Both the position numbers and the translations under genes were made by a program. This document shows positions 36,193-47,761 of a stretch of DNA of 64,000 bases, piece by piece (the first letter of the stretch is position 1; each line of letters starts with the position of its first letter). The notes beneath the pieces are model-generated. The model was given only the letters and a program-made list of their open reading frames with translations, was not told the DNA's origin and did no database searches. Source of the DNA: Rhodocollybia butyracea (taxonomy: Eukaryota; Basidiomycota; Agaricomycetes; Agaricales; Omphalotaceae); assembly GCA_015501585.1 (NCBI GenBank), contig JADNRY010000005.1:434001-498000 (forward strand), given 5' to 3'.

Positions 36193-36771
36193 TATAGGCG
36201 AGTGAGTAGCGAGAAGAGGACAAGTTCGTGTATAGGATAGATGTTGGTTTGGGTTTGAAGGAAGTGGTCGTCTGACTAGCCCTTATATAGGTTAGGTTTC
36301 AATGGTCGTGTGACACAAAAGGAAACCAAGCAACAGCCACAATCCTTTGTCTTCAAGGGCCAAAGCGTTGTTGTCATACTGATTCAATCGTAGAAACTTC
36401 TGGTACTTTCTTGTAAAGGCCTTTTGTTCTCTTTACATCTGTAAACTCGGCCCCAGCCCTTGTCCAGTTCAACAATTTGTGGACGCGTAAGCTTTTTGGG
36501 GACTAGACCTGGTCCAAAACCTGGACCCTCTTAGATTCTTGAATCTTGAGCACATGAGCATAACGCGGTGATCCGTGGAAGCGTAAAACTGTGGGGTTGA
36601 TGGGGAAGTAGTGGGGTGATATAACGTGAGAATTCCCGCAGCTCCGGATCTCACAGTAACAATTGAAGGTCACATTCAGTTTACAAAAGAGTATACAAAA
36701 GAGTATTACAGAGTACTATACAAGGTTATCATAATGGAAACGCAAAAGGTCCGAAACGATTGCAGGTTTCT
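36193..36771. other. intergenic region, no gene seen
   Basis: About 0.6 kb between the promoter of the copy B gene and the 3' end of the HAM1-like gene. GTATACAAAAGAGTA-type short direct repeats occur near 36688-36712. Nothing else recognised. Confidence 0.5.
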
Positions 36772-39700
36772 TTAGGCTTGGACGTCAAACGCCTGTGACC
36801 TCCAATTCTCTCCAGTAGTGGCAATCTTTTCCTTTTCGTCGACCCTGTTGACCCATCCAGAAGGATGCCCAGCACCAGCCAATATAGAGTTGCGCTGGAA
36901 AAAAGAACAAAAGGTTGGTGTCCAACCAAAGAAGAATAACAAGTATTGACATACCTTATTGGAGACCACCTTGAATTGCGACACGGAACTGCCGGATCTA
37001 GACATAGACGTCGTAGATGCAGTTTCATCTTTACGGCGCTTGAATGCCTGAAAGATACAGCTGTTAGTCACAAAACATGAACACGAGTTGGACCTGACAC
37101 CCACCTCTTGCATGGCCTGCCAACGACCAACGTCCTCCCCTTCACCAGCGTTGGCCTTGGCTTCGTTCATCCTGTCCCTGACAGCGACAAGCTCCTCTCC
37201 CAGCCATTCAAGAGCAGTGCGAAGACCGTCAGCAACCTGCAACACGACAATCAAAAATATCATCCAAGAGGTAACAAGGGCAACTCACAGCTTTTTGAAC
37301 CTGCTTCTTGATGAGATTAGTGGCGAGTGGTCGGAGGGTCTTGTACAAGAGATCGTGACGTGAGTCCCGAATGGCGAACTTGAGCGTGTCGACTTTGACG
37401 GAGATATTTTGAATGTCAAAGAGAGTAGTTGGATCGGAGGTAGACGCAAGATCAATCGTCGCGCTCAATCCCTCGCCTCCGAGCAGGACATCAGCTATTC
37501 CGGTATCCTTCAACTTTGGCAAGGTCTTCTTCTTAAAGTAGAACGCAACATCACGCATGTCGGTTTGGATGTGAGTCATATTGAGGTGGAGGGTGTGTTT
37601 GTTAGCGTTGGTCTTGTGTGCAGCTGAAGGATAACCGCCGTTTGAGATCAGGGTTGAATAGAGAACATTAAAGACTTACTGTCTTTCTTTCCAGTAACAG
37701 TTCCACTACCAAATCGGACAAAGTTCTTCACTTCCACTTCAACCAAGTTGGGGAACAAGTTCTTGGCGGAGAGTGTGAGGTTCTCGACCACCAGGTCAAG
37801 CGAGTCGTCGGTGTACTCGATACGTGGAATGGGAATGAGACCGACCTATAAGCGCTTTCAGATTAACAGCTATGATAACTAGTTGTATTACGCACTTTGT
37901 CGATAAGTCCAGGCATAATGACATTCCTTACGTCTTCCCATAATTCGGACTTGAACGCAAGCTTGCCCTCTGCGTCGAAAAGTAAGTCCTTAGCAAGACG
38001 CTGAATGTCGGTTCCAAGGCTATACGAGTAAAGTAATCAACGATACGAGCATTTGACTAGATAAGAAATACTGACCGGTGATTGAGGGGATCCTGACCCA
38101 TCCCACCAACAAACGTCCCAAAGCCTTCAAAGACATGGTCAAAGTGCTCTCTATACTTTCCGCGTACAGCTGTCTCAGTCGTAAGAATAGGTCGTTTTGA
38201 CGCTGCTACGGAAGATGTGACATCGCCACCCGGAGCAAGACCCGCAGCACTTGAAGGACTGATGACAGGAGCAGTTTCGTGGTTACCTCCAGCAACGACC
38301 GCCCGGTTCTGTAAAGAGCTGGATGCGGCAGGCTTGTCGAGGGAAGGCTGGAAAGAGGTAGGTGCAGCAGGGCTATCGAGAGAGGGTTGGAAAGAAGTGG
38401 AGGCGGCAGGACTGTCGAGGGAAGGCTGGAAAGACGTAAGTATATCATCGAAGGCTGACTGGATCAACACAAACCTCGCCTGCACCCTCGTCCAACTCAC
38501 CACTGCCGTAAAACTTCTTGCCAGAATCAAGAAGCTCACGGCCGCGGTTGTTGCAAGAGGGCTCAATGACATATCCAGGGGTTAGGAGAACCTTCTCGAC
38601 GTAGTCTCCAACCTGCTCCCACCATTCCTTGAACTCCTTGTCTCTTTGCGCATCATCAATGAGGCATTGATAGGGTCCCAAATATCAGTTTCCATGCTTC
38701 GTCCTGGGACAAGCAGTCATCAGATCAAGAACAGAGGGTCGAATTAATGTTGACATACCATTGGCAAAGCGCTCCGTAATCGCCCTAAGTTGTGACATGC
38801 TACCTTGAAGGTCAGCATTCTGCAAAAACTATCAGGTGTATGTTAGGATTAACAACGGAAGGAAACATACACCCTTGACACCCTCAGTCACTTTACTGTG
38901 GTGCTCATTGGCGATTTTCCTACCGTGTCCGGCGTACTCTTTGATGTACTTTAAGAGCCAACGCAGCGAATCTTGGTATTCGGGGTGAGATTGGCATTCG
39001 AGAATGACCTGGAAAGGGCTGTTAGGCTATATCGATGCAACACTCAAATTCCAAACCTTCTTCATCCGCCAGATCCATTGATCACGTCTTCCCTTGGGAA
39101 AATACTCTTCGGTAATGAATTCCTTTCCTCGTTTCAGATGATCTTTGGCTTTGTCTTGATGTTCACTAGGAATGGCATTCTGATGAAACGGGTGTCACTA
39201 TTGGTCAATTAGGAATCTGCGGTGTGTAACATACTTTGAAACGATCCATAAGACCTCGCTTCTTGGCCTCTTCTTTAACCTCTTCAGCACCTTCGCTAAC
39301 GGGTGAAACTTCCTGCCCACGCGCGTCTTTTGATGAAGATTGAGCCGCGGATTGGGTCGTGGATATTCCACTGGACATAACATTCGGATCCCGATATCAA
39401 CAATCATAAGAGAAAGCGAACTTACGCGTCTGCTGTAGCAATGGCGTCTTTTGCAGCAGCATTAACTTGCTCTTGAGTTTCACTAGGTACGCGCTCCTGA
39501 ACACGATCCTGAACACGATCCTTGATCATTCCATCTGCGCCTTTGCTTTCCTGTTCGCGAGCGCGTTCTTGGGGGATGCAACGGAAAAGGCACCACCTAC
39601 AGAGAAAAAGAGTTAGATTCAGACGATGATATTACATGAAAGATGATACCTTCGCCTCGATGCGCTTCATCGACTAATTTAAGTTGTTCCTCATCAGGTC

Positions 39701-40396
39701 GAAGACTCTCGCTGGCCTTGCCTGCTTCTACGATGAGGTCTAATAAACTCAAAAAAAAATATGTTTCATACCGAGCCCGCGCGCGAGCAAATCTCGTCCT
39801 ACGACTGAGAAATCTGATATAAGTTTCCGTGCCTCGGAATTGGTTAGAAGGAGATGTAAAAGAGTTCGGATAGAGTGTGCAGCTGTAGGATACAATGAGA
39901 GCGCATAGATGAAATCCGATGTGCCAGCATACCTTGCTCCGCGTCGGTTCTAGCTTTGTCCTTCTCAACACCCAGACATGTCCTTCTTTCTTGGGTTCGT
40001 CGTTCTTGAGATCAACAGGGTCAACGTCTCGAGTATTCCAGATGAAATCTTGAATCATCTCATCGCCATTCTTTTCAGATAAGAAAAGACGAAGAGTGTC
40101 GAGAATTTCTCGCAGGTCTGCAGTTAGTTTCTGGCCTTGGGATGAGAGCTTTTGACCTGTACGGTTGATCAGTTTAGTACTTGCGCGAACTGAGTGGACG
40201 TACTGTGGCCTTCAGTGCCTAGATTCTTTTGCAAGACACCGAACCAAGAATCGATTTGCTTGTTTTCAGGTAATTTAGACTCGCGAAACGCGTTCAGAGT
40301 AGAATATAGGTTTAGTTTCCGTTCGACATCTTGATCTTTCTTCTCTTTTGATATGGGTTCTGTGACAGAGCCTTTAGCTGAGGGTAAAGTGGACAT
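36772..40396 (-). CDS. large HAM1-like (DUF5923/DUF4449-type) protein
   Basis: Large multi-exon protein (about 13 exons) starting MSTLPSAKGS at 40396 and ending QAFDVQA at 36772. Family-type blocks include IRTLLHLLLTNSEARKLISDFSVVGRDLLAR, the middle FKNAIPSEHQDKAKDHLKRG, HVFEGFGTFVGGMGQDP and the C-terminal DVAFYFKKKTLPKLKDTGIADVLLGG. The last of these marks the HAM1-like C-terminal domain, thought to resemble lipid-binding folds. Gln/Ser-rich linkers separate the parts: RVQDRVQERV at about 39495-39525 is a short doubled unit, and SFQPSLDSPAA is repeated three times at about 38330-38440. Relatives occur across fungi; a role in membrane contact or hyphal fusion has been discussed but nothing here shows it. 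Domain assignment is from memory of the family, without a search. Confidence 0.7.
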
Positions 40397-41104
40397 GGCT
40401 GAAGAGTTTGAAGAAGCAGAACAATAGGTGCACCACTTATATAGGTTCGAAACTAATGTAACTCCAAGACATGACGGAGTTTAATTGCGTCATACGATCG
40501 AAATCGTTTTTAGCCGAAAAATGTAAATCCCCACACTGGAGCTGAACTCGAAGCGAAGAGCATATCAAAGAAACCAACTTGAACCGATAAGTTTGTGAAG
40601 ACTGGAGTGAACTAGTCAAAGGTTATCTTCGGATACAATAGCCACATCGTCAGCCGAGAATGTGGGAACATCATTTTCGCCTTTCCCGCTCATCCTCCGA
40701 CGAGCTTCCAAATGTTAGGCAGCTAGCGGATGAATCGAAATTGAGGCACTAGGCGCAAAGCGATAGAACTCCGAAGCATCTTCAAGATTCTTTCGTCCGA
40801 GTTGCATAACGGGCTCATCTTTCGAACTGACATTTGTACCACCTCAAGCTCTCGAAATTGTACAAAATTGTACTGATATAAATGCTTTGACGTTGTACAT
40901 TCATCCAGTAAAGTCCTAGGAAGCTTGAAGACGAGCACATCTTGGGCGTTTAGAAAGGCGGAACAGAACCGGAAGCCTTTCCCTAATTCACGTATATGAC
41001 GCGTAAAGATGTGTGTAGAGCTCCAGTCGTTAGAAGAGAGGCGTTAATCCAACTCCTTATAACCCCTGGTTCTTCGCTCATCTATGCACCCATCAACATT
41101 CACA
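40397..41104. other. divergent promoter region
   Basis: Separates the start of the minus-strand HAM1-like gene from the plus-strand oxalate decarboxylase. A TATATA-like element sits near 40438-40443, about 45 bp upstream of the HAM1-like ATG. No gene seen. Confidence 0.5.
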
Positions 41105-43383
41105 ATGCTCAACATCCGCTATCTCATCGTCCCACTAACCATATCCTTAGTTTATGGAGCCGTGTTAGGTCCCAGAGACAGCCCGTTCATCTCGTTAGAT
41201 GCAGCCCAACCCATTTCAACCATCGCCTTTGCGAGCACGGCCTCGAACGACGTACTATGGGGCTCCGATAGTCCTCCCTCCGTACCAAAACCATTCCGAG
41301 GAACCACTGGAGCCTCCGTTCAAGGGCCTGATAATGTTCCTTTGGACTTGCAGAACCCAGATCTTCTTGCGCCCCGAGTACGGATAATGGCGACCTGTAC
41401 GTAGTTTCAAATCCTTTCCTATCTTGTTTCATTTTCTTTCTCCCTGCGGTAGACCCAACTCGAAGTGGCCCTTTAGCATGAGCCACATGCGTCTCCAAAC
41501 TGGGGGATGGGCTCGGCAAGCCAATATCGCAATGTTCCCAATTGCAACGTGTGCGTACACCATTGTTTGTCCTTTTTCTAGAAGATAAAGAGTAAGCGAA
41601 TACAGCAATGGCGGGAGTAAATATGAGATTGGAAGCTGGTGCTATTCGGTCAGTCGCTGTTATTGTAATATTTATACTCCATACTGATTTCCAACGCCAT
41701 TGTAGTGAACTCCATTGGCACTCTACTGCAGAGGTGAGATTGTGCAATACTGAAAACTCATTCGTTTTACGACTTCGTTTTGTCAGTGGGCATATGTTAT
41801 AAAGGTACATCTCTCCTGTGATTTCGCTTCGATTATGTCCTGAGGTTCCTGTGTTGATTAGGGTACCACTCAGATTACTTCCGTAGACCAAGACGGTCGA
41901 AGCTTTATCGCTACGGTGAGGGCGGGGACCTCTGGTATTTCCCTGCAGGCGTCCCTCATTCGCTCCAGGCACGAATGACTCTGCTGAGGGCTCGGAGTTT
42001 TTACTGGTGAAGTTCCCCGTCAAAAATCTCCTGTTCCCTTCTCATTTCACTTTCGTGCAGGTCTTCCCTGATGGAGCTTTCACCGACGATGGTACATTTT
42101 TGGTGAGTTTACTTCTCTGTTTTCACGTGATGCATTCTAAGGTATCTTAGTTGACCGACTGGCTTGCACATGTGCCTGCTGAAGGTTCGTAGCTTCCCTC
42201 TTCCACGACGTCATTTTTGACAATATTCCACAGTCATCCGCAAGAATTTTGGTATCACTAACCCCGATGCTTTCTCCAGTATACCCAGCAAGCAGTTATA
42301 CATTTTCCCTGGAAGTACGTCTCCATTCAGTCGATTTCAAAACCTGTATAAAACTTAATGCTTCTGCTCACAGCACCTCCTGAGGATGATGCACAGGATG
42401 TTTTAATCCCCAAGGATCTGTTCCACAACCTTTCTTCTTTCCGTTTTCCCAGATGAACGCCACGCAGCTCGAGGGAGGCACTGTGAAAATCGCTGACTCT
42501 ACTACCTTTACCATTGCCAAAGAAATTGCAGTAGTGGAAGTTTCTAATCATTCCAGGGGGTATGAGGTGAGTTTTACGCACCAGAGTCATAGGATGAAAG
42601 AACTCATCTTTGTGCGTTAAAAATAGAGAGATGCATGTATGAAATCAGCGCTTCCATCTTCACCCCATCTCATCAATAGTTTCTCTTTTAGTGGCATAAT
42701 ACAGAGGATGAATGGACATTTATACTGTTCGTATGCGTTCTGACCCGGACCGCGAACATGCTAATAGCCGGTTTCCTTCCCTGTTTTTTTTATAGTGAAG
42801 GAGAAGCGCGGATAACAGTGTTTGCAGCAAACAGTAACTCAAGGACCTTTAATTATCAGGTATGTTTCATTTCGTGGTTTTTCTTTCCAATTAGACTGAC
42901 GCTTGACGCGAAAATTTGCTCAGGCAGGTGATATAGGTGAGTGAGAGCGAGACTCTTTGAAGGGTGTATAGTAACCGATAGGTCACAGCTTTCGTTCCCG
43001 CTTCCTACGGTATGTCCACCGATTACTAGTGAAAGTCGTGTTATTTTTACGTTCACCCCAAATCAAGGTCACTATGTAGAGAACACCGGGAACAGTACCC
43101 TAAAATATCTTGAACTTTTCAATACAGGTGTGGACGCTCAACTTGGCACAACTTCGTTACTAATTTGGAAGAGCAGACCGCTTTCAGGATGTTAGTTTGA
43201 ATCAGGTTTGTGAAATCTTACCCCGAATTCGCTTCTTGTGCGCTGATTCCATGATATTCAATCTAGTGGCTTGCTCTAACTCCACCTGCGCTGGTGAAAG
43301 CACATCTTGGACTGGATGACGAAACTATCGCGTTATTGAAAAAAGTAAAGCCTGGGATAGTTGGCCCTACAAGCCCTCAGTGA
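41105..43383 (+). CDS. bicupin oxalate decarboxylase (four single-base frameshifts)
   Basis: Secreted Mn-dependent enzyme converting oxalate to formate and CO2. Signal peptide MLNIRYLIVPLTISLVYGAV (an in-frame ATG also exists at 41084). About 18 exons. Cupin 1: [26 protein letters not shown]; linker: FPDGAFTDDGTFLLTDWLAHVP; cupin 2: EVSNHSRGYEREMHWHNTEDEWTF. Then VPASYGHYVENTGNSTLKYLE and RFQDVSLNQWLALTPP follow. The paired HxH...E metal sites are both present. Four positions are one base short for the conserved reading: 41372-41375 (CCCC), 41924-41927 (GGGG), 41968-41969 (GG) and 42408-42411 (CCCC). All splice sites and the whole second cupin are otherwise conserved. Either a recent pseudogene or assembly errors; the clustering in G/C runs favours error. 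Confidence 0.82.
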
Positions 43384-44237
43384 ACAGATGACGGGAGATG
43401 GTTCACCACACTTTCCAAGAGTTTAATGTCCCTGAGCCATGGATGTAGGAACATAGTAGAGATGGTTGGTTCCAAATCATAATAGATCTAAACGCTACCC
43501 TGATTAGACGCTCTAAATCCGTGCAATCGAACGAACCGAAATTAGCACAGCTTCACTATGTGCGCTTATCGTTTGACGCTCATTTCCATTGATGAGTATC
43601 AGTGCTCAAGTAATATCTCGTATATGAATACTTAGTACTTAAGCTCCGTCGGGCCCTCTTGTACGAACTTCTCACACCATTAAATCGTACATACGAACTC
43701 GCACCGGCAATCGAGGGACCGTACAGTCAGGGGTCCTGGACGCTTAAATCGACGTGCTCCATATGATGACTATCCGCATGTGCCATGTATGCGCGCGCTC
43801 TATAACCTTTTGCGGCGCTCATTAACCAGGACAAGCAGAGCAACTGTTTCTATCGCCATCTATCTCATCAAACAATTAGAACTCGAAAAGCTGTCTTCGT
43901 TCCCCCCACCTGACTCGTCTGAATTTAGCATTGGCAACATGTGCATGAAGGACATGTGAGTGAACTCAAGTCGGTCTTCTAAATCACAGAGAAAAAAAGA
44001 AGCAAGTAAATCACTCGGCATGCCAGTCCAAGAGTTGTGCTGGGTGTAAAAACTCATTCGACTCTAAATGGTGGTCTCTCTGCCTCAAAAAATCACAGGC
44101 CGAGTTTTCACCCAGCTGACCTCAAGTAGAATCGAAAATCGCTGGATTTAGACACTGTAATAGTATAAAATGGGAAAATCCTATGGTGGGACGTCTCAGC
44201 ACTCAGCCTCCCATACCCGTTTGACTCTCTGGACAAC
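43384..44237. other. intergenic region with a TATA-like box
   Basis: 3' flank of the oxalate decarboxylase and promoter of the HsbA gene. TATAAAA lies at 44163-44169, about 70 bp upstream of the HsbA ATG. No gene seen. Confidence 0.55.
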
Positions 44238-44882
44238 ATGCTTCGCCTTGCATCCTTTGCCACGCTCTTGACCGCTTGCCTTGCTACTGGGGTGAAACGA
44301 CAAGAAGACGTTGTCTCGGCTGACCTTGTCCAAATTGCAAGTTCGGTCACAGTTCTGAATAGTTTCATCCAGAATCTCCCAGCCACTGGGGTTCCGGCTA
44401 TTGAGACGGCGCTGTCCATCCACGATGGATCGACCCTTTTAGCGACCGCAATAGCAGCTGCTGCTACTGCTGCTGCCGTGAGTTTTGCTTTTATACGTAC
44501 CGGTTACCACTGAGCATAGTCTAGTCGAGTGGACCTTTCAGTGAGGCCCAAGGCGCAGCTATCATCGGGATCGTCGAAGAATTCACACCTACCATCACCG
44601 AAGCACTCACAGGGATTGTTGCGCAGATGGGAGTGATTGCTGATATCCCTATCCAGAGCTTAACTGCCCTGGTCAAAGAAGATCTTGCTTCCTTGCAGGC
44701 GGCCACGAAGAGTTTCGAAAACGAATTGGTCGCCGACAGTCCTGTACGTTGTTTCGCATGCTCAGCTTCATATGAGTCGCTCACGATAAGAGCAGGCCGA
44801 TCTTCTTCCTACTGCAACACTACTCACCTCTAGTATTGATAATGCTTTTGCCACCGCACAGGCTGCATATGCTGGTGCCTAG
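44238..44882 (+). CDS. hydrophobic surface binding protein A (HsbA-like)
   Basis: Small secreted protein of the HsbA family (181 residues) that adsorbs to hydrophobic surfaces and, in Aspergillus, recruits lytic enzymes. Signal peptide MLRLASFATLLTACLATG followed by KRQ (possible Kex2 site). Exons 44238-44477, 44525-44743 and 44796-44882. Family blocks: SVTVLNSFIQNLPATG, ALSIHDGSTLLATAI, SGPFSEAQGAAIIGIVEEFTPTITEALTGIV, LVKEDLASLQAATKSFENELV, SSIDNAFATAQAAYAG. Two acceptor choices exist for the first intron; only CTAG|TCG keeps the frame and restores SGPFSEAQG. TATAAAA at 44163 fits strong transcription. Confidence 0.88.
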
Positions 44883-45246
44883 ATGGACATTCATACTACG
44901 TGGCCAAAGTTATGCCTGATGCTTTTTGGAATGGGTTCGAAGCGATCTGGTATTTATTAAACGAGCTTCATATTACAAGGAGGAGCGAAAATCTGTATGA
45001 TTTTGGATGCAACTGAATAAACTTAAATTGAGCTCGCGCGCGGCGCCGGAAATAGTGCCCATACCTTGTGTGTGAGACTAGTAATTAGTACGACACGAAG
45101 GTCTCCTCCGCCAACATCTAAACCTGAATGAAGGCTGTTGATTCTACAACAACTTGATTGTAAAATATAGTGAAAATCGACACAGCGTGTACTTCTGTCT
45201 ACAATTTGCACATGAGCAATCATGACGATTATATGGATATGGCGAT

Positions 45247-45420
45247 GGGTATGTCAATTTATCTGAAATCGGTATATGACACAGTGGTCGAAGACAAAGC
45301 AAATGCGTAATGATACATTGTGGGGGTATTTGGGTATGTCGATTATCTGAAATTGGTATACGACACGATGGTCGGAGTGAAAGCAAATGTGTAATGATAC
45401 ATCTTTGGGGTATTTGGGTA
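45247..45420 (+). repeat. tandem repeat, about 85-bp period, two copies
   Basis: GGGTATGTC starts units at 45247 and 45332 and a third beginning at 45416. The units share ATCTGAAAT.GGTATA, GACAC, GGTCG, AAGCAAATG and GTAATGATACAT. They lie in the 3' flank between the HsbA gene and the gene at 45574-46754. No gene is seen in 44883-45573. Confidence 0.75.
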
Positions 45421-45573
45421 TGCTGGTGCAAGAAGGTATCGGCATGAAAGTATATAGGAGCGGACTAGGGATTCGGGTGGTGAGGATGGTCGCAGTCAAA
45501 GCCATTGACTCCTCTTGTTCTACATGACACAGCGGTGTACTGTTGGAATCGTCACTGTAGTACATATCGAACA

Positions 45574-46754
45574 TCATTCGCTGTGTCTTGAACGAGAACT
45601 ATCTTGGGAAGCATCACGGTTGTGGAAACCACGATAGCTTACATGCTGTTCAAGAAACGGGTCCGGGGGAGAGGAAATATTATCAGGGGGTTGATTACTT
45701 GATTGATAAGTAAAGGGTACTGTGCCGCTTTGCGAAGACGTCCATGCAGCTACTGGTGAGATGGAGGGCGGGGGTGCTGCAGCAGATGTTCCAGATCCGC
45801 TGCCAAAAGAACCACCAACGAACTGTTGTGGCGGAGACACTAAAGAGTAGTTGGAATGGGATAGTCGGTAGTCAGCATGGGATGGTAGAGGGAACGAGGG
45901 CCTATTTTCGTGATGAGCACCCGAAGACAGAGGATGATAATGAGATGTCGAGGCTGTAGGCGCTCGCAAAGATTGAGGTCCACGCTGCTGATTTTGTCGG
46001 TGAACGATGGTGGGAGATATAGGAATAGAGCTGGCTTCTCCACTAGTCGAAGCACCATATCTACCAAAACGACTTTGAGAGCCCGACAGTGCGATGTTCC
46101 CGACAAAATCTGGGAAGGTATCTTCAGGAGTCATGAAGACAGCCCCAATCAGCAACGACGTGGAATTTGCGGCAGGATATAAGAGGATTCCGTGTCTATG
46201 TGAACCATCGGAAAACCCATGAGGATCATGCAAATCGATAGGTACGATGGCAACCTGTTTTCCAGAAGTCAAAAAGAGTGGTAAAAACAACAGAACACCT
46301 TACAAGTTGACTGTCCCATAACAGGCGCGACAAGGAGCGAAAGTGTGTTTGATTGACTACATTAAGGTTGGGATCTCGTATCCGTTCTGGAAGGAAGGTG
46401 GCGACAGGGATGGGAGGTGAACGGCTTTTAAGATAGTGATGCAATTGAGCAAGGATCGGGAGAGAACGAGGAACCGTGATAGAGAAGAGCAATCGAAGGG
46501 GCCAGATATGACTTTTTCTACACCATAACTGCGATCAGCTTGAGCATATCATATCAAGATCAGATTATTCACATGTCCCCGTCGGTTTCAACAGCCGTGA
46601 CTCTGATTTCAACATTGCTTGATAAATCACTAGCGCGGGTGCCACTGACCAGAAAAAAGCCTCGCCATGGTCTCAGCAGAGCAGAATGGGAAGGACTTTG
46701 CAACGAAGGAGGGGGAACAAGTGCATCTAAATGAGTAGGGAGCCGGGTAACCAT
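45574..46754 (-). CDS. unrecognised basidiomycete protein with a conserved N-terminal half
   Basis: 358 residues from exons 46754-46573, 46517-46304 and 46254-45574, in frame, GT-AG introns. The first 190 residues look like a folded beta-rich domain: PWRGFFLVSGTRASD, EIRVTAVETDGD, LPILAQLHHYLKS, NQTHFRSLSRLLW and GILLYPA...LLIGAVFMTPEDTFPDF. The remaining 160 residues are Ser/Pro/Gly-rich and disordered. The layout of basic strands with a final LLYPA/LIGAVF pair recalls the Med25 PTOV/ACID domain, but that is only an impression. A 5'-UTR intron is likely (46827-46758), because the frame upstream of the ATG is closed by TAG at an acceptor. I do not recognise the family. Confidence 0.65.
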
Positions 46755-46940
46755 GAACTAGAACGTGAAAACTATGTTCGCGATCAATCATCATGAGTTG
46801 AGAATAGCGAACAAACGCAGAGCTTACGAGCAATGGGGTCAGTGTGCAACTCGACGGGAAAAAAGAGTTGAACGTGAAAATTAAAAAGTGAAGTCTACGG
46901 CGAAGAAAAATCGAAAGTAAACCGTAGACGGTGCGGAGGG

Positions 46941-46946
46941 TATATA
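46941..46946 (-). promoter_or_regulatory. TATA-like box for the gene at 45574-46754
   Basis: TATATA on the minus strand, about 190 bp upstream of the proposed ATG. With a 5'-UTR intron at 46827-46758 this gives a short leader exon. Inference from position only. Confidence 0.4.
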
Positions 46947-46949
46947 GGG

Positions 46950-47761
46950 AAGCGAAACGACCGCAAGAGAACAGCTAATCCTCACCAACGCCTTTTAAGC
47001 AAATAGAGACGGTGATAGAGTATGTATGTATGTATGATATCAATAACTCCGGGGTTCGGGTTAAGATAATTAAGGCGACTGTACCTGACGACTAGACAAG
47101 ATCTAACTTCAACCACGTATCCTTGGATATGGGCGTAGATACACCATCTTCCAGGCCTTCTATACTGGGTTGATACTGGGCCCGGCGCAGGAGACCTGAT
47201 GCATCCGGATTCAAAGTACCAATAGCGCACCTTGTACTGCCAGAATCCGATTAACGTCTGGGAGAACCATTGGTTATCCATCAGGCTAGTGTGGATTGGG
47301 TACTGGGTGTGTCATGAGCACTCCGATTTTGTGATGGATATTTCTCTTGGTGTCAAATGCCAAACTGCGACCGGTACCGGGAAGCCCAGTGGTAGCAAGA
47401 TACACGCATAGAAGCATATTCTCGGATTGTTGTCACGAAAACAGTTGCGCTGCGAGAATCAGACTCGACGTTACCACGTAACCAGCTTCCTCGAGTGGAG
47501 TATTTCTCTTGTTTTCTGAAAAGAGTAATGCATATAGGAGCCTGAACAGAGTAGTTTGAGGTCCAGTTGGATTCGGAAGTCAGACGCACACGAACACGGG
47601 AAGGAAATGCATTGTTGCAGTTGAAATTCTCAGAATCTCATTCGCCGTCCGTGTCAGAGAAGCGTTTCGGCCCGATCGAGTTGACCCTTGTCTAGAGAAA
47701 AAGCATACGATGCGTATCATATGGCCTTTCTCGCTTGTCTTGGTTGACGGCGATATAGGGA
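46950..47761. other. intergenic region
   Basis: About 0.8 kb between divergent genes. It contains a (TATG)n-like microsatellite near 47021-47040. Open frames at 46982-47281 and 47353-47589 show no motif and are not supported as genes. Confidence 0.5.

Noticed and set aside
38206..38585. Open frames on both strands over the SFQPSLDSPAA repeats
   Set aside because: The repeat creates long frames in several phases; only the minus-strand frame that joins the flanking HAM1-like exons is used.
46982..47281. 99-residue minus-strand open frame with ATG
   Set aside because: No recognisable domain, biased composition and no supporting splice or promoter signal; kept as intergenic.
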